From Panonychus citri (Eukaryota > Arthropoda > Arachnida > Trombidiformes > Tetranychidae): DNA of 64,000 nt. Shown piece by piece: positions 21,193-34,039 of the stretch. The notes under the pieces are model-generated. The model did no database searches. It had not been told where the DNA came from and saw only the letters and a program-made list of their open reading frames with translations. Every line of letters starts with the position of its first letter. Positions within the stretch are counted from its first letter, which is position 1. The DNA is taken from NCBI RefSeq assembly GCF_014898815.1, contig NW_026515546.1, forward strand, positions 1,040,501 to 1,104,500. The letters run 5' to 3'. A program made the translations under genes and the position numbers.

Positions 21193-24100
21193 AACTCCCC
21201 AATAAATTCATCATCAACATTTTCTCTGAACTTTTCATTCTTTCATTTTCTTCTCTCTGTCTTCATTCCCTTTCTTCATCATCTCCAACCTAATCATCAT
21301 CATCATCATCATGTGTTTACATCATTTTCTTATTTTAGACTCAAAATTGAGAGATAATATTTATATTAAGATTTTTAATCTCTGGATAATATCAATTAAT
21401 TACTATCGGAAATTCAATTGATTCACCGGTTAGAACTTTGAAAACGAAGCTGCAATCTCATTTAAAGAGAGAGAGAGAGAGAGAGAGAGAAAACAGAAAC
21501 CGAAAATAGTAAATATAAACATTTAGAATAAAAATTTCCCCATGGAAAGTTCAGGTTTCCAACAATTGAATTTAAATCAGGAACAAGATTGACTGTTGAC
21601 AGGAATTAACATGAAACTTTAGTTTTTACAATTCTTTCTCATGGAATCTCAAATGTTACATATTATTATGATTACGATTTTCCATCTAATATTCAAATAT
21701 TATTAACATTGAAATGATATTGGAATCAGAGAGAGAGAGAGAGAGAGTCAAATAATGTGACAACAATGATATCGTATAATTGTATATATTTATCAAGAAT
21801 AGAAGTTAAGAAATACATAGTAATATAATAGGAATAAATTCGGTGAAAAATTTATCAGAATATTACATGAGTTTCATTCATTTGTAGATAATAAAAGATT
21901 GGCTGGGAAAAGAATCCAAACTGAACTTGGAAACGTTCACAATTGGAATGTTTCTGACATCAGGCGGATTCTCGAATATTATTCTAACACTATTAAGATT
22001 ATTAAGCTTTAACCTCGAACCATAATGTTCATTGTTCATCTTTTCTCTTCCTGGTCATCTTTATCTCTCATCATCATCATCATCATTTATCATGGAAAGA
22101 AATACATTCTTTTCATTTGAACCTTTTCCTATCCTCCTATTGAATAATAAAATAGTATCATGGTAACATAATATCACCATCACCATAATCATCATCATCA
22201 TCATGTTGTTTATCAGCAATAATGATACTCACATTCAGTGAACAATTAAATGTTAATACATTTGATTTTGAATGAACTCATGATGATGATAATAACTATC
22301 ATTTCGTTCAATAGAAAAATTCCCATGAGATCGATATGAAAGATAATCGAAAAAAAGAGAAATGAATTACAATCAACTCCAAGATTCTGATAAATCTCAT
22401 AGAGGAAGTCGAAGTATTAACATAACAGATTCGAAGGCTAAACTTGTATGAATTTTGTGTTATTTGAATTATTTGGAAAAACAGAAGCCATGATAATGTT
22501 CAGCATTCACCTAGAAGTTTATCCAATCCATGAGAAGATTCATCATGAGAAATATGAAAATTTAATCGCTGGGAAAAGTAACTCAATGGAACATGTGCTT
22601 CTATCAGATTGATTATGAAATTTTTATCTTTTTTTCAATTATCATGGTGGAAAAAAAGTTCTGAGAATCTAATAGAAATTGAGCTTCCATGAGCAACATG
22701 AAACCATAAAAACCAACATGATGTTTAATTAATTGTTGCAAAGAACAATTTTCAACAATTGAATCAGAAATTGATTATTTCTAACACAAAGATTAATTCA
22801 TGAGATCATTTTAATCCATCTCCTCATCTTCCTCCTCCTGGTAAAACTATTATATTGAACTTTTCAAGAGAAATTCAGTTCGAGAGATAAAATCAGAATA
22901 TTATTTCTTGATAATTTCCTTGATCATATAAATATTCTGGTTACTATTTATATCATTATTATCTCTACGGTCATAATCATTGTGATAATAACCATAATAT
23001 CTCAATATTCAATAGTAGAATACAAAACCTTATCAAGTTAATAACATTACCATGAATCACCATGAACTTTACCTGGAAAATAAATTTACTATTATTGTGA
23101 AAAAAACTTGGAATCACCCTGTTCCAGATTGGGTGTAACTCTTAATCCCACAACTAATATATATCAAATCATATCATTTAGAGGCACTCACATTACAATT
23201 GAAATTTCATCATGAATCATCATGATAATGGTTCAGTTGAAATGGAAAGTTATTATTTTTGGAAATGAAAATAACTCATTAACCATTTTTTATTATTGTC
23301 TTTATAAAAATAGCAAGTACAATGTGATTGATTCAGTAGTTATTATTTTCACAATTAAAACTTTAATTGTAATCGCTTCAGGCAATCTGAATAACATGTT
23401 AAACTGAATCAAATTCATGGACATAAAAATTGGTATCAAATTTTTGAAACTTTATTATTATTACAAACACGATGAAAATGTTTATTTCATATTATGAATA
23501 TTTGAAAAGTTTTTAAATTGATTGTTTTAAAGTTAATCAAATGATTAACTGGACTTACGATTTAGATTAAAATGTAAATATCATTTTCATAAAGTTCTGA
23601 CCTCTGGTGAACTTGATTCTGTAAAGATTTGAGAACTTAGTTTATCTTTTTTTATCGATTTTCATGTTCATAAAAGTTACGAATATTTTTATTCCTCTTG
23701 AAGGTTTCATGTTACCTGAATTTTTCATCACCTTTTTATCATCATTTTCATGGAGTCAACTCGATTTACAGTTAGTTTTTTTTTGCTCATTCGAAAGTAA
23801 AAATTATTATCATGTATAAATCATATTCTCGTTATCAAATGTGTGAATCATCATTAATTATCTTGTTAATATTAACCATTCATTTCCTAATGATTGACAT
23901 CAATTGAAACAATCAAAACTTTAGTACAACTATTAGATGACTACACAATTTATTGGACAATATTTCATAATATCGGATGACTGAATAGTCATTGATAAAC
24001 AATCAGTAAATTGTGCCCTCGACAATTGTTTCACAACTAAGAAAATGTTTATTATCATTTGGTAAATTGAATAATATGAAAATGTGATAATAATAATAAT

Positions 24101-24897
24101 GATACATTTTGATTGTTATGATTGGGATGATTGATAATCAATGTGATTTAAATTAGTTTTTGAAAGTTGGATCGACCTGAAAGGAAAAGGTGAAAGGTTT
24201 TAATTAGTGAAAATCAATTGAAGTTGTCACTGGGAATGAACTATTATCATGTTGTTATTAGATTGAAAGATTTGTTGAGATGAACATGATTAACTTTTGC
24301 AAATGGACATCGGTGATCTGATGTCCATCTTGTGTCCAGTTCTAACCATTTAACCACAACAATGGTTCTTACTGAATACTCATGTATTCCAATCAATTAT
24401 CTTTATCTTTTCTTCACATTTTCTCTCTCTCTCTCTCTTCTTTAATCATCTAAGTCTCTTTTTCTTCTCATTTCTAATACATTGTCTTCTTCACATTCTC
24501 TTTTTTCCTTCTTTTATTCTTGGATATTTCCATCATCTAACAACTCATTCAGTATCATGGTGATGACTCATTCTATGATTATGATGACACTGAAAAGAGC
24601 GCATGAGTTATGTTCATGTTGAATAGTCGAAGGTTGAAATTGAATGAGAACAAAGAGATTGAAAAATAGAGAAGAAAATGAGATGAATCTTTTCCCTTTT
24701 ACCGATGAAATTTGTTGAAAGAACAATTTAAAGAGAAAGAGAGAGAATCGAGATTTAGAATGAGATTAAGAACAAGAATTACTTTTGATTCTAATCTTAA
24801 AAGACTCAAACATTTATATCGAACAACATCTTCCTATTCCTAAATGTTCAGTTTACTTTGGATTTCCATGGACGGAAATGAAAGAGAGAGCAAGAGA

Positions 24898-24900
<3 letters not shown>

Positions 24901-24946
<46 letters not shown>
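24901..24946. repeat. (GA)n microsatellite
   Basis: An uninterrupted GA run of about 46 bp in the gene desert. Confidence 0.95.
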
Positions 24947-24950
<4 letters not shown>

Positions 24951-27510
24951 CAAATGTTATGAAATTTATAAAAATGGATAAAAAGGTAAGTGGAAATTAG
25001 AGGAAAAGGAAAAAATTGCAAAACATCAGCAGAAAGAGAGAAAAAAATGAAAAGAGAATACAAAGAAAAGCTGTTACAGGAATTGGAGACCATGAGTATT
25101 CCGTGGGTTCATCATGATAACAATCAAATCCATAGCTCGGGAGTGAGTCTAGAAAAGAAAACAATAAGATAGATAAATAATGGGCATTGGAAGAGGAGAT
25201 GATGATGATGATGATACTAGAGATGGAGAAGATGTTAAAATGAATAATATATTATATTTGAAGAGGGACTGCAAATAGATTGCGTTAAAATGAAGGCAAG
25301 AATATGATATAAGATGGGAAATAATGAGAGCACGGGTTGATATTATTACGTGTTCGCATCATCATTAGTTTATAGTTGACAAAATATAGAAATAGATGTT
25401 TATTATAATGTAAATGGAAATTGAAATGATTAATTGTTTTTCTTATGTTCGAGTTTGTTTTTTATCTTTACAATAACAGAAACAGAAAAGGAATAGTAAA
25501 AATCGAGGAAATGAAACTAATCTTCTTCTTCTTCAGAGAGGATTTGTTGTTTTTCAGTTTCGATACTCGACTAATCTCTCACCGAGTTACATCCAACTGT
25601 GAATTGATGGTTAAAGAAATTCAGTTATCTTCTTATATTCAATTTATTCTTTTTCCGATAAAAGTTCATTTCTCAGCTTTAGAATTGTTGATAATTTTGA
25701 TCTTTCGAGTTATCAAAATATTGAAAATTAGCTTCAAGAAAATTAATCGATTCTCATGTTGGAAATTTTCGTTTTTTCGTTTGGCCGAAAATTCAAAACC
25801 AAATTGAAATACTCGAGTTTTCGATTAGCATGATAATATTTGTTTCTTATTTTATCTCGATTAACAGTCATGGAGAAGATTCTTGAGGGAAAATGGTGAT
25901 AATGGATAAAACTTGAGCCATGGAATTGGTATCAAGATCATTTGGAGAAATTCAATTCACGTCCTATTCATATTTTGTTTTCTTTTTCAACAATTCGAAG
26001 GATTTTTTTCCGAAAAGTTCGAGAGAGAGAGAGAGAGAGAGAAAGGTAAATGAGAATCTATTTGATGGTTAGAAGGGAAAACTCCATTAACCTTGTCCAC
26101 TGGGAATCGATTCTTAAAATGAAATCTCAAGTTGAATTTCATGGATGCTGATGATGGTGATGAAGATAATGATGACAATGATGATGGTCAATGATAACAA
26201 ATATGATACAACAACACGTACAGATTATCAACATCATCATCTATTTGGATTAACATTTTTGATTATCACTCAACAGAATTGGTTTCTAGTTACATCAGCA
26301 TCTATTGTATTAATATTATATTCAACAATTGAGTCTCATTATTTCATTACCTTATCAACAATCAGCTAAATTGTGAATACATTTATTGTTATTACATTTA
26401 TGTAAGTTGTCAATTGTTATGATGATGCAATAAAAATATGATTATGTTACATAATGTTGATAATAGAGGGCAATGAATATGTCGATATTGTCACTTGAAG
26501 GTTCAGTAAATGTGACATTATATTGATGATAAATCAGCTAATTGTGAGTTTCTAACTTTTCTTACTCACTTAATCAACTACAATTATAATCTTCATGAAA
26601 TGAAACTTACCTGAACCTGAGTCTCAAGCATTTAAAACTAATAATTAGTTACTAATTGCTGTCATTGACTTGATTGTTTACTGAGCTTACAATTTGTTAC
26701 GAAACTAAAGTTAAACTTTCAAAAAGTTACCATAATGATTATAATACACTTAGGAAATGAATCAGTTAATTGTTTATCAACAATTTATCCTTCATTTAGA
26801 TCTAATTGTCTAATTTGCCTGCAATTACAATTCTTACATTCAGATTATCAGAAAGATCAAAGAAACAAAGTTAATAAACTTGAAAGAGCAAATTAATTAA
26901 ACCTTGATACATAAATCTAACTGTAACTTTCTAACTTTAATCAACTAATTACCTTTAATCCATTGGGTTGATTAATCAATATACGTATTTACATTTGTTA
27001 AATGTTAATGTTGAAATAATTACTAACCAAACTGAATTGATTAATTCAGTTTCTTGATCAGCTGATAACAGTCAAACAAATTGTAATAATTTGATCATCT
27101 TAATTACTCACAATAAGAACAATTAACGATTGCTGTTATTAATGAAGTAATTAGTAGTAATCCAGTAAAAGTTAATCTTAAATATTATTGATAAAATTAA
27201 ACAAGTAAACAATTAAAATTTTTCCATTACCCTTTTGTATTAATTGAATTAGTTGATTAACCTTTAAAACATGACAAAATTACCTTTGATTTTTGCAAAC
27301 TTGTAAAGTTAATTATATTTAATCCAATTAATTGAAAGATGAATGAAGTAAATGATTAACAATTTCATCAATTGATTAATGTAATGATTGTTAAGAAACG
27401 GTGTCAATTAGGCCGATATAATGTTTGTTACTTGATTTAATTCGTTGTTGATAATCCAGTTGACTGTGACCTTCAATCTTAATTTTTTCTTCAACAATCA
27501 ATTGTCATCT

Positions 27511-27513
<3 letters not shown>

Positions 27514-27555
<42 letters not shown>
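27514..27555. repeat. (CT)n microsatellite upstream of SLC41
   Basis: A CT run of about 42 bp followed by (CAT)n-like sequence. It lies just before a good splice donor (CAT|GTAAGTATA near 27598), so it could sit in an untranslated first exon or promoter of SLC41. Confidence 0.9.
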
Positions 27556-27560
<5 letters not shown>

Positions 27561-27597
27561 CACCATCATCATCCTCATCTACAACAACATCAACCAT

Positions 27598-28150
27598 GTA
27601 AGTATACAAACTATCAACTCATGAAATCATTGCAATTACGCCATAACATTAAATTGGGATCGACATTCAACCAAAATCATAATCACAATTTACAATCACA
27701 ATCTGATTGATAACAGTTACTACTACAATTTATCAATCTCTCCCCTTTTACAACCTCCCTCATCATCAGATTTTTTTGTTCAAATCAGAATCACAAATAA
27801 TAATAATGATAATTGCAACGAGTTCAACCTTGTCAATACATTTACCATCTTCATCTTCATCCTCATCTTCATCATCACCATCTCTCTCTCTCTCTCTGTC
27901 ATTGATGATCCTTTTCACCCCCTAGATAAAAAGACCAAGTGATAATTGTTATCACAATTAAGCCCAACCCAATGAATTAAATCTCAACGGCCTTGCTGTG
28001 AATCCCGCTAACCATTGACAAATAGAAGGAGACAAAATTTAATCCATATCCATATCCATAGATATGATGATGATGCTGATGATGATGTTTGTAGCCTGAG
28101 TCTAAATTAGTTTTATCATCATCATTTGAATCATTATTATTAAATCTCAG
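27598..28150 (+). other. Possible 5' UTR intron of SLC41
   Basis: A strong donor GTAAGTATA begins at about 27598, and a pyrimidine/AT-rich acceptor ending CTCAG lies at about 28150, 48 bp before the SLC41 ATG. Splicing here is inferred from site quality only. Confidence 0.3.
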
Positions 28151-28197
28151 TGATTATAATATTATTAAAACAAATATCGTTAGATTAACTATTGAAC

Positions 28198-31100
28198 ATG
28201 TTACCAAGTATTTCATTTCGAGCTCGTAGTTACTCATTAACAATTAGTGAAAATTTACTGACCAATGGATCAGGAGTAGGTGGTGATCATCGTCGTCGTT
28301 CAATAAGTAATCAAGTTTCATATGTTAATCAGAATAATTCAACTAATCATCCATGTTCATCATCTATTGTTCAAAGCATAAATTCATCGACAAAGTCAAT
28401 TGTTTCATCAAAATCAATTAAATCATCGACAACAACATTACCACAATCATCTTCACATCCATCGACAATAATTAAATCATCAGTGGCTCGTAAAGAAAAC
28501 ACCGAAAAACATATCAAGTTGAACCTAAATTGTACCTATGATAAAACGGATTGCCCATCATCATTATCATCACCAACCACACCACCACCGTTGATTCAAC
28601 AACAACAAGTTTCTTTTGCCAAAAGTTACTACGATAATTCAATTATGTTACAATCAAAGTGTAATGGGTCAGTGATGAGTCAATTGGATCCAAATGAATT
28701 ACTTCAAATTAATCAACAATCAGCTGATTTACAAACGGAAACACAATCAGTTACATTTGCAAATAATATAATCAATGATTCAAATAATAATAATAACAGC
28801 CGATTACCTTATATTTGTGAAGATAAATTAACTTCAAATAGTAATAATAATATTATCAATCGATCCACAAGTGACCTGGTCAAGATACGAACAAATGAAA
28901 GTCTTATGATTGATCTTGATTCTAATAATAATAAAGATAATAATTCAACGGCTTCTCCTTTTCAACTTTGTCCACCCGCTGGTGGTGGACTTGTACCTTT
29001 AGATGTTGATAGGAAAAGTCGATCATTTTCGGGATTTTCAGGTATAAGTCACTATTCTGGTCGACGGAAATCAACGCTTCTCCGAGATGAATCACCTTAT
29101 AAAGCTTTACGAGAATTAATTATTCCCTGTTTAATTGCTGGATTTGGTAATGTTGCCACCGGTGTTATATTTGCTCACGTTCAATCTTGGCCTGTCTTTG
29201 AGAATGTACCTCAGCTCAATATTCTGGTTCCCGCTTTACTTGGACTTAAGGGTAACGTTGAGATGACCTTAGCTTCAAGATTATCTACTCACGCTAATCT
29301 GGGTGATCTTGATGATAAAATTGCAAGGAAAAAGTTGATCACTGGAAACATGGCTCTGGTACAAACTCAAGCTTCAACGGTGGGGTTTGTTGCTCCACTT
29401 TTGGCTTTAGCCGTTTCATATATTTGGCCTTCAGATGGTTCTGATTTAACTCTTCACGAGGCCATTTTATTGATCGCTGGTTCCGTTTTAACGGCAAACA
29501 TTGCTAATCTTTTCCTTGGGTCACTTATGTGTGGTGTTATTGTTGCTTCTCGTCGTCTTAAAATCAATCCCGATAACATTGCGACACCAATAGCCGCTTC
29601 TTTCGGTGATCTGACCACAATGGCTCTCCTGGCATATATTAGTCACCTTTTATTCATGATTATTCATATTCCCTGGATTCAAATGGTCATTCTTGGTGTT
29701 ATCATGGCTTTTATCCCATTCTTTGTGATGTTTGCCAAGAAACTTGCAGTCACCCGGAAATTATTGATCACTGGTTGGTTTCCAATTTGTGGGGCTATGA
29801 TTTTACAAATAACCGGAGGCAAAATTATGGAAAATTCACTTGATCAATTCACTCGATTAGCCGCTTTTCAACCGGTAATTAATGGTAAGTTTCAACTAAA
29901 GAAAAACAAAATTAACTTCTTAATCCCAAGGTAATCAGATTATCCAATTGATCCATCAACAAGGTTACTAATCTTTTCATTTTTTATCATCCATTTTAAA
30001 TCTTAATCTTAACGAATAGATTTCAAGTTATTGATTGGCCATTTTGTACTTTTTTGATTAGCTATATTTTTCACTGATAATTAAGTTTACTTGATTGTTA
30101 ATCTTGATTTTGATTTGATTTTATTGATTATTGACATTGAATTTTACACGAAAACATTTAGTTCAATTTTCATGATAAACACGTTATTTAAAAGTCTTAT
30201 AATCAACCAGAATTATTAATAACAATCAATAGACTAACATGATCATAAATCATTGATTAATTGTTGATTGTTTGACAAAAGTAAACAAACTCAATCAAAT
30301 CCAAATGAATGTCATTTAAGTTAATTAAATTGTCATTAATATTGTGACTATGAGACAATCCAAAAGTTACTAATTTAATTACTTTTAATCATCACCTGTA
30401 AATAACTAATCACTTTTGATATTGGATTAATAATCTGATAATCATGATATTAATGCCCTTAGGCTAGTGAATGATAGGACTTAATTTGACTGAAAGTTAA
30501 TTAACTTATCCTGGATAAGCAAATTAAAGTTTGTTGATTAATCCAAAATAGCAAATGAAAATTGAAGATGAGGAAAATCACAATAATAATAATAAAGATT
30601 GACATTAATTTTGTTGATTTTTAGTTGATCACTTGTTGGGTTAACCAGTTAATTAACAGTTAATTGTTGATTTCTCTGTCCTAGTTTGATATTATCATTT
30701 TAATTGATTTACTCTCGTGATAATCATCACTAAATTCAACGAATTACATAAGACGATGGTGATGGAAAAGGATGAAACCTGAGTTGTCATGATGTTCATT
30801 ATAATCATCAATAGTCTAGTAAATTTCAAGAATTGATGAACATGATTAACAGAGTATTTAATAAATCCCATTCAAGAGCATTGGATTCAATTGAGGTTAT
30901 CCTTTTTTATTTCAATGTTCACACCAATCAATGTTAATTGTCCAATTTAAATTGACTAACAATAGAAAAAGAGAGTTAAAAAGTAAGAGAAAAGTTTATA
31001 ATTCCGATTGCACTTGATTCGATCAGACATTAGGTATTGGAACATTATCATCGACAATTAACTCGTACGGGAATATGGGCCAATAGATTGACCTCAATTC

Positions 31101-33418
31101 ACAGACAATTGACAAATCTCACCATCGTAACAATTAGAAATAACAATCAACCATCATCAGTAGTAAAATCTATTAATAGATTATCTTAAATATAAGAATT
31201 GAAAGATTATCAATGAGAATGAATTTTTCTCATAGAAACTTTTATAACCTTCTATTAATTATCATTTGATTAGTTGATTAGTTGTGTCCAGTAGATTTAA
31301 CATATTTTCAAGGTTCTCGTGATGATTAATGATATGAAACCAAACTGATATCAGTTGATTTCCTGTTCCGTTTCAATGTGAACATAATTTTATCATCGTT
31401 TTCCTGTCTAATTGTTAGAAATGTTATTAAGCTTAATTCAGTGAATATCAATCTTATTAACAGATATAACTTTTTGTTTTCAATTTCCAATAAATAACAT
31501 TCTGATAACTTGTAGGATTAACGTTGAAAATACAATTTACATTATTAATGAATTTAGATTATGTTAATTGACATGATGATGATTGAATATTATTCCTGAG
31601 GAGAGGAAAAAAACATCATGTTCATTATCATGTTTACTCATCTTACATTTAGGATTAATCCCTATTCTTAAGATTTCATCCTCTAATCCAGATAATAACA
31701 TCATTTTCTTGGTGAAAAAAAAGCTTCAAGATCTTATGTTGTGAGTAATAGACAGAAACTAATACTTTTAGAGTTGATTGTCAACAATCAGTATCATCAA
31801 CTGTTGATTAATTCTTTCAATTATAATTCTAATCCTTGATTTACAATTAAGATCAACTAGAGAAAGGGAAGAAAAATTTCTTGATAAAAGTTCTGTACTC
31901 AAAATACCCTGAGGCAAGTTGAGTCCATGATTCCACCTACAATCTTACTGTCTACGTTTTTTTTACGCAGTAACTTTCATTCAATCAATTTAACTCATTC
32001 TCTCTCCTTCATCCTTTATAATCATGTTCATGTTCATTGAAATTATCTCATTTCCATTCTGATACTTGAGGCAATCAGCTGGTCAAAGTTCATGACGATC
32101 ATGATTATTTCAAGATGACTTCAAGTCTTCAGGGTAAAAATAAATTGAAAGTTGACAAAAAAGATGAAAAATGAGCAAATCAACAAAGATTTAAAAATGA
32201 GATCAAATTAACTCAATTAACAAATTGATAGCTTCAAAGATCACATGCTAATCAACTATAATTAGATTAATTAGCTAAAAATATTGACAATTAATATCAA
32301 TATATATTTAAACCCATCACAATGAGTTTATTATCCTAATAATAATGACAAGAAACAAAATAGAAACAAATTACGTTTCAATTGTTACTTATTGATGAAA
32401 ATATTGATCTTTAATGATTAGATTAAATCATGATCATCATCACTATTAATATAGTGAATTAATATAATATAATTACATAAGAGAATATAAAGGAAAAAAA
32501 GTCGATTACAATTGATTAAGGTTAATCCATTGATGAATTCGTAATGATAATCCCCAGAGTAGATGAAAGTGAAAACAGAAAAAGATCAACAAATCCAATG
32601 GAAGAAAAAAATGATTAATTCTCGCTGTTAATTGTTGCTCTAAATTGTGATTAGGTGTTGGTGGTAATCTCGCCGCTGTTCAAACAAGTCGTATATCAAC
32701 ATATCTTCACCGTCGGACAGTTAAGAAGCAACTTCCTGATCCGGATAATGAATTATGCACTTACCCTGGAAGAGTTTTTTTCAATTTAGACAGTAAGTTT
32801 ATTAGCAATTTGATTTAAATACTTTTCCTTAAATAAAACCAATAGAAAAAACTTTTTCTTCCTTTCGAGAATGATAAAAATGTTCAATGTTCGATTATAA
32901 TAATAATAATTAAACTTTGTTGTTGTTCTTGTTGTTTATCAGGTGATCACGCAATTATGGCTCGATTCTTGTTATTACTATCAATACCTAGTCATTTGTT
33001 ATTTATTTTTGTAATCAAATTGGTTCGAGATCATTTTACAATGACAGGTACTTTTTTAACTATTTATATGATTGCTGCTGTCATTCAAGTTGCCATATTG
33101 ATTCAAGTATCCTACACCTTGGTACATTTTATTTGGAGGAAAGGATTTAATCCAGATAATTCAGCATTACCCTTTTTAACTGCTTTCGGTGATTTAATTG
33201 GCTCAGTCCTTTTGGCTTTAGCATTTACTTTACTTTCAGGATTAGGTGATGTTAATGCCCTTCAACCAATACCAAGTTTAACTGGACAATTTAAACCAAT
33301 TGCACCTAAATCATTGGTAACCCGATATCCAACGACTTCATCAACACCAAGCACTACAAAAATTTTATCAACATTCATTGAGACAATTACAACTGAATCA
33401 ATGAGACCATTTAAATAA
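28198..33418 (+). CDS. SLC41A: SLC41-family magnesium transporter (3 coding exons)
   Basis: Predicted Mg2+ carrier of the plasma membrane, related to bacterial MgtE. Exons 28198-29884, 32655-32792 and 32943-33418 join in frame with consensus GT-AG sites to give 766 aa. Residues 1 to about 295 are a Ser/Asn/Gln-rich, probably disordered cytosolic extension. From about 298 come the two MgtE-like membrane modules: the first in exon 1 (PCLIAGFGNVATGVIF, GLKGNVEMTLASRLST, then IAASFGDLTT), the second spanning the exon junctions (QPVINGVGGN ... VQTSRISTYLH, and later TAFGDLIGS). The paired GN-type and FGDL motifs are typical of SLC41. The true start is the ATG at 28198; an upstream in-frame TTG is ignored. 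Intron 1 is 2.77 kb, long for this window. A Pro/Thr-rich tail ends the protein. Paralogue A1/A2/A3 cannot be assigned. Confidence 0.93.
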
Positions 33419-34039
33419 AATTTTTGGCTATATGAGAATAGTGAAAGAGAGGGACGAAAGAGAGAAAGAAAGAGAGGGAGAGAGAGAGAGAGAGAAAAGG
33501 GAGAGAGAGATACACAATGGATATTATCTTGATGATCGTTGATGATAATTACACAATTTGACGAGTTGTTGATGATGATGACGACGATGATGATGATGAT
33601 GTAAAGATGGATGACAAAATATTATATAACGATAATGATGATATACATTCACAATATTTTTATGCTAATAATTAATTGATTAATTATTATTACATATATA
33701 TAACACTTTCCTCTGCAATTAATTTTTTCGTTTCTTCTTTTGATTTAATTTCTCTTCTAAATTGTGTTAAGATCAAAATATCAGAGTCTTGCGTCTCGAT
33801 TTGATTTAAACATCGCAATTAACTTTTTTTTTGTGTTTTCCTCTCCTCGCCTCCTCGCCTTCTCCTCTTCATCATCATCAAAACTTTAATTAAAAAAATC
33901 AAATTGTTTTTCTTTTTGCATAAAAATCTTGCAATTTCATTTTCTTTCTGGATCATTGTGTGTGTGTGTTTGTGTGTCTGTGAGTGTTTGGAACTGTGTA
34001 TGTGTGTGTGAATGGGTGAATGCAATCAATGAATCAAAT
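33419..34039. other. Convergent 3' region between SLC41 and LENG8
   Basis: Holds both 3' UTRs. A GA/GGGA-rich stretch lies at about 33440-33510 and a (GATGAT)n tract near 33565-33602. The GT-rich run at 33955-34015 is a simple repeat. No gene is seen. Confidence 0.6.

Larger units (their letters stand above)
14625..28197. other. 13.5-kb AT-rich gene desert
   Basis: I found no ORF here with a recognisable domain or convincing coding character; all open frames are short and low complexity. The region is dense in TTAAT/ATTAA words and (CAT)n or (GAT)n tracts. GA/CT microsatellites occur at about 14856-14873, 16999-17020, 21466-21490, 21729-21747, 24422-24438, 24901-24946, 26021-26042 and 27514-27555. 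The base composition is more GA-rich from about 20 to 26 kb. It could be the upstream regulatory region of SLC41 or hold untranslated RNA genes that I cannot recognise. Confidence 0.6.

Noticed and set aside
24310..24332. Short hairpin GGACATC ... GATGTCC
   Set aside because: A 7-bp stem alone in the desert is expected by chance.
24785..25000. ORF of 71 codons
   Set aside because: Over a third is an Arg-Glu run translated from the GA microsatellite.
25445..25807. ORF of 120 codons
   Set aside because: AT-driven Phe/Ile/Lys composition, no domain, no splice context; looks like chance.
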